From Peptostreptococcus equinus (GTDB lineage: Bacteria > Bacillota > Clostridia > Peptostreptococcales > Peptostreptococcaceae), in the NCBI RefSeq assembly GCF_027125355.1, contig NZ_CP114052.1, positions 1,426,001 through 1,490,000 on the forward strand: 64,000 nt of DNA. Direction: 5' to 3'. Position 1 is the first letter of the stretch. Every line of letters begins with the position of its first letter. A program made the position numbers and the translations under genes. A model generated the notes under the pieces. It was not told the DNA's origin. It saw nothing but the letters and a program-made list of their open reading frames with translations, and ran no database searches. This document shows positions 1-9,248 of the stretch, piece after piece.

Positions 1-664
1 CAATTTGGTTCAAATTTTCATTATATTTCGTTTGCTTGTTAATATAAATAGACATTAATTTAGCTATAATCATAGCCACTAAAATACCTATTATTATCTC
101 TTTTATTAGAAAGATTACTCCGTTTGAAATACCAAAATTTCCCTGTAAAAATAATATTGCCATCAATGTACATATATAAGCAAAAGGATCATTACTTCCA
201 GATTCAATCTCCAATAATGAGTCTAGATTATACTTTAATGATAAATTATTATATCTCAATATATTGAACAAAGAAGCCGCATCTGTAGACCCAAGAATGC
301 TTGCTAATAATGCTGCTTCACCAATTCCCAACTTAAAAACATAGTGTAAAAAAATTGTTAACAAAAATATGTTTACTATTACACCAAAGGAAGCAAGTAT
401 GAAGGCATCTTTCATAACTTTTTTTGCTTTTTGTAAATTAGTTCCAAATCCTCCATAAAACATTATAAAAATCAATGCCACTATACATATATATTCTATA
501 ATTTTCTTATTTACTATTAAAGGATGTAATATTGAAGCATTGCCTGATACAACTCCCATCATAAGAAATAAAAATAATACAGGTATACCAAATTTTGCAC
601 TTATCTTTTCTATGAATATAGAAAATAATATTATTAAACTTACTATAATTAAGTATATTTCCAT
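1..664 (-). CDS. Partial monovalent cation/H+ antiporter (CPA1, NhaP2-like)
   Basis: The first 221 codons of a membrane transporter run off the left edge of the window. The ATG is at 662-664 behind a GAAAGG ribosome site at 671-676. The translation is a string of hydrophobic helices. The motif GSTDAAS, followed by a conserved acidic stretch (LLEIESGSNDP), is typical of the NhaP/CPA1 exchangers, which swap Na+ or K+ for H+ across the membrane. The C-terminal half, including any regulatory domain, lies outside the window, so NhaP versus NhaP2 cannot be settled. Confidence 0.85.
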   Translation of the reverse strand, partial: MEIYLIIVSLIILFSIFIEKISAKFGIPVLFLFLMMGVVSGNASILHPLIVNKKIIEYICIVALIFIMFYGGFGTNLQKAKKVMKDAFILASFGVIVNIFLLTIFLHYVFKLGIGEAALLASILGSTDAASLFNILRYNNLSLKYNLDSLLEIESGSNDPFAYICTLMAILFLQGNFGISNGVIFLIKEIIIGILVAMIIAKLMSIYINKQTKYNENLNQI

Positions 665-847
665 AAAAATCCTTTCTATATCTAAATTTTAACAATTAAA
701 AAATCTCAAATTTTGCTATATTAATATATATTCCCATATTATATTCAAATAATTGCAAATTGTATTATTTTTGTAATAAATTATCTATTATTATAATAAT
801 TTAAAAATGTTATTCTTATATGAGAATAATCTAAAAGGAGAATTTTT

Positions 848-1852
848 ATGAAAAAAATTTTTAAAAAAGCACTTATAATATCATGTATTTTGCCATTAAC
901 ACTCCCATCTGCAAACGCCTTTGCACAAGTCAGTAGCGTAAAAAGAGTATCTGGTAACTCAAGATACGAAACAGCAATAAAACTAAGTAACACTTATTTT
1001 GCCGATACTAGTAAAGTAACATTTGCTATAGTTGCAAGCGGTGAAACATATCCTGACGCCTTAATAGGTGGAAGTTTGGCTGCACAAGAAAGTGCTCCTG
1101 TTCTTCTAACATACAAATCAAGTGTACCTGCAGGATTGGTTTCAGAATTAAAAAGACTACAACCAGATCACATATTTTTATTAGGTGGCCCAAATACTAT
1201 AACAGATACTGTATTAACATCATTGAAAAAGCAAACAGGAATAGCTATTGATAGAATTTATGGTAACGATAGAATTCAAACTGGAGATGAAATAAATGCT
1301 CTAAGAGCTACACTTGCTGGTATGGATGAAGCAGATTTTGAAAAAATTTCAGATCCGACTCTATTTGCTTGTGTAAATGCATATAATTTCCATGACTCTC
1401 TTTACAGTGCACCATATTACGGAATAATGACTTCAGATCAGGGAATTGGATTTTTAAGCTTAGCCCCATCAACTATATACGAAAAAAATATAGATTTTGG
1501 TGAAGCAATTGGTGATATAAAGGTAGTTAGAGATGGGACTAATTCAATGATAATTACTAAGGGTTCAGACAGGTATGAATCATCTGTTAAAATTGCAGAA
1601 AAATATACTAATGAACTAAATCTTAATCCAGATACCGTAATACTTACTAGCGGTGAAAATTATCCTGATGGATTAGGTGCCTCTTCTTTAGTTGGACTTT
1701 ATGAAGCTCCAATTTTATTAACACAAAAAGATGTATTAAGTACATATGTTAAAAATTACATTTCAAAGCACAAGATTAAAAATGTCATTATTGTAGGTGG
1801 TCCAAATTCAGTATCTGATAATCTTGTATCTCAGATAAAGGCTATTAAATAG
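848..1852 (+). CDS. Secreted CWB2 cell-wall-binding protein
   Basis: This 334-residue surface protein has a Sec signal peptide (residues 1-26, cleavage after AFA) and consists almost wholly of cell wall binding repeat 2 (PF04122) modules. Repeats at about 31-130 and 240-334 are clear, with GNSRYETA/GSDRYESS, ASGETYPDAL/TSGENYPDGL and LGGPNTI/VGGPNSV. The middle repeat (about 135-235) is divergent. CWB2 triplets anchor clostridial proteins to an anionic wall polymer. No second catalytic domain is present, so this is a stand-alone wall-binding protein. The start follows AAAAGGAG at 834-841. A hairpin at 1911-1936 ends the gene. Confidence 0.88.
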   Translation: MKKIFKKALIISCILPLTLPSANAFAQVSSVKRVSGNSRYETAIKLSNTYFADTSKVTFAIVASGETYPDALIGGSLAAQESAPVLLTYKSSVPAGLVSELKRLQPDHIFLLGGPNTITDTVLTSLKKQTGIAIDRIYGNDRIQTGDEINALRATLAGMDEADFEKISDPTLFACVNAYNFHDSLYSAPYYGIMTSDQGIGFLSLAPSTIYEKNIDFGEAIGDIKVVRDGTNSMIITKGSDRYESSVKIAEKYTNELNLNPDTVILTSGENYPDGLGASSLVGLYEAPILLTQKDVLSTYVKNYISKHKIKNVIIVGGPNSVSDNLVSQIKAIK

Positions 1853-1910
1853 AAAATAAACACATATTTATGTTATAAAAACTTTAATGCAAGTAAGCAT
1901 TATACAAATG

Positions 1911-1936
1911 AAGCGTAGCACTTAAGTGCTACGCTT
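1911..1936. terminator. Rho-independent terminator
   Basis: Perfect 11-bp stem (AAGCGTAGCAC / GTGCTACGCTT) with a TTAA loop, followed by TTTACTTT. It lies between the convergent CWB2 and NifX-like genes and can serve both. Confidence 0.85.
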
Positions 1937-1984
1937 TTACTTTAACTATATAAATTTCATTTTTATAATAACCCATTATAATCT

Positions 1985-2341
1985 TTATTGGTAAATTACA
2001 TCGGGTGTTGAATTTTCCTGAACATTTAAATTATTTCCATCAATAGAATCCAAATAAATTTCAAGAGCTTTTTTTATTGACTCCAATTTGCATTCAAACA
2101 CATCAATATCATTAGCTACAAGGTGAGATTTAATATCTTCTCTAATTGAGCCTACTATCAATGTGCTAATATCCATATCCAATAAATACTCGGTTAGTAA
2201 CATATAATTATTACTCTTTTTACAAATTTTCTCGTTGCTAACTGGAATACAGTCATCAATATAAAAAATTGTAAATTCGCTATACTTATCTAACTTTTGA
2301 GCAACTTTACCATTTCTACTCGCAACAGCAACCTTATTCAT
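1985..2341 (-). CDS. NifX/NifB-family dinitrogenase iron-molybdenum cofactor domain protein
   Basis: A 118-residue protein of the NifX/NafY/NifB-C fold (PF02579). It has the typical N-terminal strand MNKVAVASRNGKVAQKLDKYSEFTIFYID and the central segment on which family members bind iron-sulfur or Fe-Mo clusters. No nif genes are nearby. In non-diazotrophic Clostridia such stand-alone proteins are of unknown function, often linked to metal-cluster handling. The Cys/His content is low, so cluster binding is unproven. The start is preceded by GGGGGG at 2347-2352. Confidence 0.7.
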   Translation of the reverse strand: MNKVAVASRNGKVAQKLDKYSEFTIFYIDDCIPVSNEKICKKSNNYMLLTEYLLDMDISTLIVGSIREDIKSHLVANDIDVFECKLESIKKALEIYLDSIDGNNLNVQENSTPDVIYQ

Positions 2342-2555
2342 TGTATTCCCCCCAATTAACCAAAAGGTTAAAACAAACGTATTACAAACTTTTCTATCTT
2401 ATATTTTAAAACAAGCAGTAATAAAATTTTTTGATGTTTTTAAAACATATGTCTTTTATATCATTATACTACTACATACTTTTATTTCAACACCTTTTAC
2501 AAAATTTTTACATACTTATTGTATTATTTAAAATAAACTAATAATATAAATATAT

Positions 2556-3227
2556 TTACACTAAAAACTTTCTAACTTTTTCATTAAATATTTTAAAATT
2601 TTTATATGCTACAAAGTGATCACCTTCAACATATTCGAGCACTGAATTTTTCAGCTTTCTATGCATCAACATAACATGATCTTTTTTTATTAAATCCCTT
2701 GTACCTAAAATTATAAGGGTTTCAATTTTCAATTTATTTATTGATTCAATGGATATATTAGGTGAATTAATCATTAAATTAAGTATCTCTGCCCTTTTAT
2801 ACCCCTCCTCTGTATGTGTATATTTTTCAACAATATATGCTTTCCTTATTTTTCTTTGAACCTTAGATATTATTCCTTTTTCGAACATATTTGCTCCATT
2901 TAATACAAGTTTGTTAACCATATACGGATATTTTATAGCAAAACTAAGAGCAATATTTCCGCCATCAGAAAATCCTAATATATTTGCTTTTTCTATATTA
3001 TTTCTTTCAAAAAAGTAATATAGATCTTCGGCAAACAAATCTATACTTAACAGCTCATCACCTCTAGGCGATTTTCCATGGCCTCTAGTATCTATAGCGT
3101 AAACCTTATAGTATTTAGAAAAATATCTAATTTGATGTATAAAATATCTATGATTTTCTCCATTTCCATGTAACAATACTAAAGGAAATCCCTCGCCTTT
3201 TACCTTATAAAAATTATCTATTCTCAT
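2556..3227 (-). CDS. Alpha/beta hydrolase
   Basis: A 223-residue serine hydrolase of the alpha/beta fold. Visible are the oxyanion segment LLHGNGENHRY (18-28), the nucleophile elbow GFSDGG with Ser87, the acid in LGTRD (Asp178) and the catalytic His204 in EGDHF. There is no signal peptide, so it acts in the cytoplasm. The substrate is unknown. It lies downstream of bioY, but a strong terminator (3341-3388) separates them, so a BioH-like role in pimelate ester cleavage is only a thought. The ATG follows AAAAGGGGG. Confidence 0.82.
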   Translation of the reverse strand: MRIDNFYKVKGEGFPLVLLHGNGENHRYFIHQIRYFSKYYKVYAIDTRGHGKSPRGDELLSIDLFAEDLYYFFERNNIEKANILGFSDGGNIALSFAIKYPYMVNKLVLNGANMFEKGIISKVQRKIRKAYIVEKYTHTEEGYKRAEILNLMINSPNISIESINKLKIETLIILGTRDLIKKDHVMLMHRKLKNSVLEYVEGDHFVAYKNFKIFNEKVRKFLV

Positions 3228-3340
3228 CTATTTACCCCCTTTTTACTGATTTATATACTATAAGCTAGCATATATTAGTAATTATTGCTAGTACTTAATT
3301 ATCAGTATATAGTATTATAATATAAATTTTTACTAATATA

Positions 3341-3388
3341 AAAAGTCTAGAAGAATTTAAATAATTATTTAAATTCTTCTAGACTTTT
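3341..3388 (-). terminator. 48-bp perfect inverted repeat, terminator of bioY
   Basis: Two 24-bp arms (outer sequence AAAAGTCTAGAAGAATTTAAAT) match perfectly and end in TTTT on both strands. It sits 12 bp after the bioY stop and separates it from the hydrolase gene. Confidence 0.85.
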
Positions 3389-3400
3389 ATTTCTTAATTG

Positions 3401-3946
3401 TTATACTTGTACACCCATTTTAGGCATAGTTGTTTTAATTCTTAATCCTATAATATCTATAAGTAATATTTTAATTATTGTAGTAGGTATAAATGGCAAT
3501 ACACAAGCTGTAAATGCAACACTAATTGAATTAGAAGTAACAATCGAAAATACAATCATGCCTGCCAAGAAATTAACTACAGCTCCTAATAATAAAAACA
3601 AAATTAATTTACTGTGTTTTTTGCCTTTTACTCCTAAGCCTGCTAGGAATGCCATTATTTGAAATGAAATCAAAAATCCTCCTGTGGGTCCCAATATAAC
3701 ACTCATACCTCCCGAGAAACCCGCAAATACAGGTAGACCAATTGCACCTAATAATAAATATATTATGTTTGCAATAGTGCCTTGTTTAGCTCCTAAAATT
3801 ACTCCCGCTAGTGGTATAATAAATGTTTGTAAGGTCATTGGCACACCATATGGCATAGGAATGCTTATTGGCGATAATACACATATTATTGCTGCAAAAA
3901 GACCTATATATGTAATTTCTCTTACTGATAATTTATTTTTTTTCAT
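3401..3946 (-). CDS. bioY: Biotin transporter BioY (ECF S component)
   Basis: A 181-residue integral membrane protein of the BioY family. It has the N-terminal LSVREITYIGLFAAIICVLS, then a PMTLQTFIIPLAGVILGAKQG segment and the GPTGGFLISF motif that marks the family, spread over about six helices. BioY captures biotin and works alone or with the shared EcfAAT energizing module, which is not in this window. No biotin synthesis genes are visible, which fits a scavenging lifestyle. Its ribosome site AAAGGAG lies inside a 52-bp palindrome that also covers the promoter, so expression is probably tightly repressible. Confidence 0.93.
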   Translation of the reverse strand: MKKNKLSVREITYIGLFAAIICVLSPISIPMPYGVPMTLQTFIIPLAGVILGAKQGTIANIIYLLLGAIGLPVFAGFSGGMSVILGPTGGFLISFQIMAFLAGLGVKGKKHSKLILFLLLGAVVNFLAGMIVFSIVTSNSISVAFTACVLPFIPTTIIKILLIDIIGLRIKTTMPKMGVQV

Positions 3947-3948
3947 AA

Positions 3949-4000
3949 AACGACTCCTTTACTATTTATACTAATTAGTATAAATAGTAAAGGAGTCGTT
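3949..4000. promoter_or_regulatory. 52-bp perfect palindrome covering bioY promoter and RBS
   Basis: Two 26-bp arms are exact reverse complements with no loop (centre between 3974 and 3975, core ACTAATTAGT). One arm carries the bioY Shine-Dalgarno sequence and the palindrome contains the -10 box. It could be a double-strand operator, an mRNA hairpin hiding the ribosome site, or both. It does not match the BirA operator as I know it from Bacillus or E. coli. Confidence 0.8.
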
Positions 4001-4005
4001 GTCAA
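3977..4005 (-). promoter_or_regulatory. bioY promoter
   Basis: On the minus strand TTGACA (4000-4005), a 17-bp spacer and TATACT (3977-3982) form a near-consensus sigma-A promoter. The predicted transcript starts inside the palindrome. Confidence 0.85.
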
Positions 4006-4157
4006 CCTTTTTTATTATAGTTTACTACAGTTTTTTTATGTATTCTTCTACTAATTCTTTATCTATTTTTAAATAATCAAAATCATCAATAGTATCTTCT
4101 TGTTCTTCTAAAAAGCTTTTCTGTATGTTGTATAGTAAATTTATATAATATTTTTTA

Positions 4158-5405
4158 TTATCTAGCTAAAGAAAACATTTTATATTCATCGATATTTTCT
4201 CCCTTTACCCAGTCAAGACAAATATCAGATCCTATTGTAGAATAAACTGTTCCATTTCCGCCTGCTCCACAAATAACCATTATATTTTTATTGTCTGGAT
4301 CTATTCCCATATAGGGTAAATTATCTTTACTTTCGCCAAAAAGAGCTGCGTATTGATATTGAATGTTTACTTGTAAATCTTTATCTATTAACATTTCTTT
4401 GGTTAATCTTACTAATTTATTGGTATTTTTCTTTTCATCACCATTTTTTATATTACTATCTTCTTCATCAAGTCCACCTGTCATTAGAGATCCTTCAAAA
4501 GTATGTCTAAAATATGTATATGGTTCTTTTACTTCCCATAACAAATAATCGGTTGACTTCTCTAAATTAATATTTTTTTCTGACACAGCAACATATGTTT
4601 TATTAATATTCAAATTATTAAGCTTATCATTAAATATTTCTGGTGGATTATATCCAGTTGCAAACAGTATCTTTTTAAATTTGCATTTTATTATTTTTTC
4701 TTGATTTTTTATCCTAACTAATTGGTATAGGTCATCTTGATTTTCATTTATACTTTGATAGTCTTTTATATCAATAAATTCTGTATTTTCCATTACATGA
4801 AGTCCATATTTTTCAATTGCAGTGCTTATTAATCTATATACAAAACCATATGGATTTAGTGCTATATCTGGATAAGCACAAAGCCCGCCATAGGCATCAA
4901 TCCCCTGTTTTTTAAGCATTTCTCTATCGTAAAATTTTGCTCCATATCCTAATTCATCTTGCTTTTCACTCTCTTTTTTTACTGGTTCTAGTTTATTCTT
5001 TTCGGTAGCCAATATTAAACTTTCTTTTACTAGAAAAGTATCTTGATCTAAATTATCTATTTCATTATCTAAATCAAGTAAAGTTTGAATTGCCCTCATA
5101 GACAAATCATAAAACCTCTTACCTTGTTCATAACCTAAAGTCTCAATATAATATACTACACCCTTATCGCTCATATATTGTATTAGCCCAGTGCTTGCTG
5201 CTGAAGAACCCATAGCAATCTTATTTTTTTCAATTAATGTAACCTTGAAACCTGCTTTTGAAAGTCTATATGCCGAAATTGCTCCCGATATACCTCCTCC
5301 CACAATCAAAACATCATTTTTATTTGCATCAATAATATTTTTACTTTTTATTTTTTTAACATTTGTAACTTGTGGCCAATATAATGAACCAGTATGCAAT
5401 TTCAT
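4158..5405 (-). CDS. FAD-dependent oxidoreductase (DAO/glycine oxidase family)
   Basis: A 415-residue flavoenzyme of the D-amino-acid oxidase/DadA superfamily (PF01266). The FAD-binding fold is near the N terminus (LIVGGGISGAISAYRLSKAG, GGGISG at 36-41, then the ribose-binding acid in LIEK). The C-terminal flavin contact region reads CGAGGNGTVYSTIG. An upstream 30-residue lead contains GSLYWPQV, resembling the YhfW-type group, but no Rieske domain follows. The substrate is an amine or amino acid by family; which one is unknown. After the stop, an open stretch of 36 codons (4025-4140) has no start codon and is not called. Confidence 0.8.
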   Translation of the reverse strand: MKLHTGSLYWPQVTNVKKIKSKNIIDANKNDVLIVGGGISGAISAYRLSKAGFKVTLIEKNKIAMGSSAASTGLIQYMSDKGVVYYIETLGYEQGKRFYDLSMRAIQTLLDLDNEIDNLDQDTFLVKESLILATEKNKLEPVKKESEKQDELGYGAKFYDREMLKKQGIDAYGGLCAYPDIALNPYGFVYRLISTAIEKYGLHVMENTEFIDIKDYQSINENQDDLYQLVRIKNQEKIIKCKFKKILFATGYNPPEIFNDKLNNLNINKTYVAVSEKNINLEKSTDYLLWEVKEPYTYFRHTFEGSLMTGGLDEEDSNIKNGDEKKNTNKLVRLTKEMLIDKDLQVNIQYQYAALFGESKDNLPYMGIDPDNKNIMVICGAGGNGTVYSTIGSDICLDWVKGENIDEYKMFSLAR

Positions 5406-5661
5406 GTATAACCTCCAAATATAATATATATATTTTAACTAAAAAATCTACTTTCTACTTATACAAATCATCTATATATAATATTACAATACTTTCTAAC
5501 TATTTTATATAGATTTATTATAAAAATATTAAACTTATGTATAGTCTATAAAGCGCATGAGTTTATTTCAAAATACTAAGGGTATAATATTAAAAATATT
5601 TGATTAAATAATTAATTATCTATATAAAGTAAATTATAAAATTTATAGAAAGGGGAATTTT

Positions 5662-7518
5662 ATGAAAATTACAATAGGAGATTTTATAATTAAAAGATTG
5701 GAAGAAATCGGTATAAACCATATAATAGGTGTCCCTGGTGATTATACCCTACAATTTTTAGAGCAAATAAGAAAAAATGGATCCATAGAATTTGTAGGTG
5801 CATCTAATGAATTAAATGCAGCCTATGCTGCTGATGGATATGCTAGAGTAAACGGTATTTCTGCTCTATCTTTAACGTATGGTGTAGGTGATTTAGGCGG
5901 TATATTAGGTGTTGCTGGATCTTATGCAGAGCATGTTCCAGTAATAGTTATTTCCGGTGCCCCTCCTCTTTATGCAATTGAGCATAATTTTAGAGTACAC
6001 CATAGCTTAGGAGATGGTAATTTCACTAATATGAGACATACATATGAAGAATTTACTATTGATTCTTCAATGATTACTCCCGATAATGCTGAAGAAGAAA
6101 TAGATAGATTAATAAGACTCGCTATGGTTCATAAAAGACCTGTAAATATTCAAGTACCTTCCAACATATCATATTTAGAAATTGAAGTTGAAGATGGTCC
6201 ATTGAAAATAAAAGAACCTGTTAGTGATTCAGAGAGACTGAAATCTCTTACAGATCAAATAATAGCTTTATATAAGAAATCTATAAAACCTCATGTACTA
6301 ATAGATTTAGACATTGATAGATTAGAGATTAAAGATAAAATATTAGAATTAATAGAAAATGCACAGATACCATTTGCGGCAATGTCAACAGGTAAGGCTA
6401 TACTTGATGAGAACCATCCTCTTTACATAGGTATATACAAGGGAAATGAATCAGAAGAGGGTGTCCAAGAAGCTATAGAACATTCAGATTTTTTACTTAC
6501 AGTTTCTCCAAGATTCATAGAATGGAATTCTGGTACATATAGTCAAAATCTACCACTAGAAAGTTTAGTAAGACTTGACCTTAATCATACATTTGTACGT
6601 GATCAATGTTATGAGGCAGTCTATATTAAAGACATAATAAATGTTTTATTAGAAAAAATAGAAAAAAATCCAGATAAGAAAAATTTAAATGATAGAAAAG
6701 TTGAAGAGTTCAAAGTAGAAAAATCTAAAAAATTAAATCAAGAAAGTTTTTGGAAACAAGTTCATCCTTTCTTACAAGAAGGAGATTTAATTTATGGTGA
6801 AACTGGTTCTTCACTTAAAGCTCTAGGTGCAATGTTAATGCCAAAAGATGCTACTTTTATATCTTCACAAATATGGGGTGCTATAGGATATTTATTGCCA
6901 GCTTTATTCGGAAGTTTATTAGCAAGACCAAATAGAAGACAATTATTGTTTATTGGTGATGGCTCATTCCAAGTAACAGCTCAATCTCTATCTAGAATAT
7001 TATACAATAATCTAAATCCTATAATTTTTATTATAAATAACGATGGATATACAATAGAAAGATATATAATGGGCATGAAGGCTGATTATAGTGTACTCCC
7101 AAGATGGAAATATTCAAAACTTCCTGATGTATTAGTTGAAAAAAATAAAATGAAAACATACAACGTACATACACAGGGGGAATTAGCAAAAGCTCTAGAA
7201 GCTGCACAAGATATAAGTAATGGTATATTAATAGAAGTTCACCTTCATCCTGAAGATGCTCCAGAGCCACTAAAAGTATTTGGACCAGAAGTCGCAAAAT
7301 TTAACTTTGGTCCTAGAGGCCCAAAAAATGAAAAGCCAGAATTTAACCCAGATGACGATAATATAAGTAATAGAGAGGATGGTAAATATGCTAAAGAAAA
7401 AGATAAATCTAATGAAAAAGAAAAGAAAGATAAAAAATTTGAAAAAAAGTATAAACAGAATAAGAAAGGAACAGGAAAAAAAGGAAATAAAAAAACAGAA
7501 AAGAAAAGAAAAAAATAG
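5662..7518 (+). CDS. TPP-dependent 2-keto-acid (indolepyruvate/pyruvate-type) decarboxylase
   Basis: A 618-residue thiamine-diphosphate enzyme with the PDC/IPDC domain order. The N-terminal Pyr domain has VPGDY at 24-28 and the catalytic Glu50 in ASNELNAAYAADGYAR. A central domain and then the C-terminal PP domain follow, with the Mg-TPP motif GDGS (about residue 432) and NNDGYTIE. It probably decarboxylates an aromatic or branched 2-keto acid to the aldehyde; substrate choice cannot be read. The family is about 550 residues. Here roughly 60 extra residues form a Lys/Glu-rich low-complexity tail. The start follows AGAAAGGGGA. It is monocistronic and converges on the gene at 7742. Confidence 0.87.
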   Translation: MKITIGDFIIKRLEEIGINHIIGVPGDYTLQFLEQIRKNGSIEFVGASNELNAAYAADGYARVNGISALSLTYGVGDLGGILGVAGSYAEHVPVIVISGAPPLYAIEHNFRVHHSLGDGNFTNMRHTYEEFTIDSSMITPDNAEEEIDRLIRLAMVHKRPVNIQVPSNISYLEIEVEDGPLKIKEPVSDSERLKSLTDQIIALYKKSIKPHVLIDLDIDRLEIKDKILELIENAQIPFAAMSTGKAILDENHPLYIGIYKGNESEEGVQEAIEHSDFLLTVSPRFIEWNSGTYSQNLPLESLVRLDLNHTFVRDQCYEAVYIKDIINVLLEKIEKNPDKKNLNDRKVEEFKVEKSKKLNQESFWKQVHPFLQEGDLIYGETGSSLKALGAMLMPKDATFISSQIWGAIGYLLPALFGSLLARPNRRQLLFIGDGSFQVTAQSLSRILYNNLNPIIFIINNDGYTIERYIMGMKADYSVLPRWKYSKLPDVLVEKNKMKTYNVHTQGELAKALEAAQDISNGILIEVHLHPEDAPEPLKVFGPEVAKFNFGPRGPKNEKPEFNPDDDNISNREDGKYAKEKDKSNEKEKKDKKFEKKYKQNKKGTGKKGNKKTEKKRKK

Positions 7519-7663
7519 AAAGCAGATGATAAATCAAATTACAAAAGCCATAAAGAAAAGACCAAAAAATAAGGAAAAAAATTTAACTCTAACTCCTGAC
7601 CAATTTGAAAGAGTTGAAAGATTAAAAGCTATTAAAAATGAAGAAAATAGTAATTTAATATAA
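7519..7663 (+). other. Out-of-frame coding-like continuation of the Lys-rich tail
   Basis: After the TAG of the decarboxylase, the +1 frame remains open to 7663 and reads more Lys-rich sequence, then a sensible end (LTPDQFERVERLKAIK). The upstream stretch has several A6-A7 runs. Either an old frameshift shortened the protein, or polymerase or ribosome slippage on the A runs makes a longer form. Confidence 0.4.
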
Positions 7664-7679
7664 TAGTTATTATATAAAT

Positions 7680-7707
7680 GTCCCCTAGGATACATATCTT
7701 AGGGGAC
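7680..7707. terminator. Bidirectional terminator
   Basis: A 12-bp stem (GTCCCCTAGGAT / ATCTTAGGGGAC, one G-U) lies between convergent genes, with T-rich flanks on both strands. Confidence 0.85.
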
Positions 7708-7741
7708 TCTTGTATTTTCTAATATATTTACATTTTTGTAC

Positions 7742-9124
7742 TTATTTACTATATTTATCTGCTAATATTCTTCCTACATATACACCTGAAGCAGATGCCT
7801 GAGACAATGAATGAGTAACACCTGAACCATCTCCTATTGCATATAGATTTTTAACAGATGTCTCTAAATTTTTGTCAACTTGTACTTTGGAATTATAGAA
7901 TTTAACTTCAACTCCATACAACAATGTATCTTCGTTTGCTGTACCCGGTGCAATCTTATCCAAAGCGTATATCATTTCAATTATAGAATCTAATTGTCTC
8001 TTTGGTATTACCAAACTCAAATCACCTGCAGTGGCATTTAAAGTTTGACGTGTAAAACATTTTTCCATTCTTCTTTCACTACTTCTTCTACCCTTGACTA
8101 AATCTCCAAAACGCTGCATTAATACACCACCACCTAGCATATTAGATAACCTAGCAATTGACTCTCCATATTCATTGCTATCTCTAAATGGCTCAGTAAA
8201 CTGATTCGATACTAGTAGAGCAAAATTTGTATTTTCTGTGTGCAAGGCTGGATCTGAATAGCTGTGACCATTTACAGTCACAATACCATTTGTATTTTCT
8301 GATACAACTTCTCCATATGGATTCATACAAAAAGTTCTAACTAAATCATTATACTGCTTTGTCTGATAAACAATCTTGCCTTCGTATACATCATCAGTTA
8401 TATGCTTAAATACTTCTGCTGGAAGTTCAACACGCACACCAATATCCACTCTATTTTTAGTCTGAAGAATATCAAATTTGTCACATATTGTAGACATCCA
8501 TTTAGATCCTGAACGACCTGTTGCCATTACTAAATCATTACACTGATATTCGCCCTTATCTGTTATTACTTTAAATGTTCCATCTTCCAATTTTTCAACA
8601 TCTTCAACTGTAGTATAATATTCCATATCTATCTTATTTGAAATATAATCGAATATCTTTCCAAGTATTCTAACATTCCTATCTGTTCCCAGATGCCTAA
8701 CCTTTGCCTGTAATAATTTTAGGTCATTTTGTAGACACTTTGTCTTTAAATCAGAACTGGCTGTTGAATATAATTTCGCATCTGCTCCTCCCATAGAACA
8801 TAAAACTTCATCAACATATTCCATTAATTCCATAGCTTCTGGTTCACCGACATATTTATGTAAGTCACCACCAAATTGCGTTGTTATATTATATTTACCA
8901 TCAGATAAAGTACCTGCCCCTCCATAACCATTCATTATATGACAAGGCGAACATTTAACACAAGTTTGTGTTTTGCCTACTTTTATTGGACATAGGCGTT
9001 TTTCTAGCTGTGCACCCTTATCAATCATCAAAATTTTGGCATCTGCATTTGCTTTTGTTAGCTCATATGCTAAGAAAACTCCACCTGCTCCTGCACCCGC
9101 AATTATAATATCATACTTATTCAT
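7742..9124 (-). CDS. FAD-dependent dehydrogenase (COG2509 type)
   Basis: A 460-residue flavoprotein. The N-terminal dinucleotide fold reads DIIIAGAGAGGVFLAYEL (5-22). It is followed by a Cys-containing segment (CPIKVGKTQTCVKCSPCHIM) that precedes a glycine-rich GGAGTLSDGKYN. The C terminus has the second FAD contact YAIGDGSGVTHSLSQASASG. This pattern matches the uncharacterised bacterial COG2509 dehydrogenases. The four clustered cysteines hint at a metal or redox site but no cofactor is proven. The gene is single, with an inverted repeat upstream (9163-9223). Confidence 0.8.
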   Translation of the reverse strand: MNKYDIIIAGAGAGGVFLAYELTKANADAKILMIDKGAQLEKRLCPIKVGKTQTCVKCSPCHIMNGYGGAGTLSDGKYNITTQFGGDLHKYVGEPEAMELMEYVDEVLCSMGGADAKLYSTASSDLKTKCLQNDLKLLQAKVRHLGTDRNVRILGKIFDYISNKIDMEYYTTVEDVEKLEDGTFKVITDKGEYQCNDLVMATGRSGSKWMSTICDKFDILQTKNRVDIGVRVELPAEVFKHITDDVYEGKIVYQTKQYNDLVRTFCMNPYGEVVSENTNGIVTVNGHSYSDPALHTENTNFALLVSNQFTEPFRDSNEYGESIARLSNMLGGGVLMQRFGDLVKGRRSSERRMEKCFTRQTLNATAGDLSLVIPKRQLDSIIEMIYALDKIAPGTANEDTLLYGVEVKFYNSKVQVDKNLETSVKNLYAIGDGSGVTHSLSQASASGVYVGRILADKYSK

Positions 9125-9162
9125 AAATACCTCTTTTCTCCATCAAACATAGATAGTAACAT

Positions 9163-9223
9163 ATGGTGTAAAAAGCTTTTCCCTCATTGATTTTTAAAAA
9201 TTAAATTTCTATTTTAACACCAT
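9163..9223. promoter_or_regulatory. Inverted repeat upstream of the COG2509 gene
   Basis: ATGGTGTAAAA at 9163-9173 is matched by TTTTAACACCAT at 9212-9223 with one extra base. It lies about 40-100 bp upstream of the minus-strand start at 9124. A repressor operator or a leader hairpin are equal options. Confidence 0.35.
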
Positions 9224-9248
9224 GTAATATTATATCACCTTTTAAAAA

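Noticed and set aside
2556..3946. bioY and the hydrolase as a biotin operon with a BioH-like esterase
   Set aside because: A 48-bp perfect terminator separates them and the hydrolase shows no BioH-specific signature.
4025..4140. 36-codon minus-strand frame (KSFLEEQEDTIDDFDYLKID...)
   Set aside because: Reads sensibly but has no start codon and is closed upstream by a TAG; too short to call.
7031..7297. Minus-strand 88-codon frame
   Set aside because: Leu/Tyr-rich shadow of the keto-acid decarboxylase gene; no start signals.
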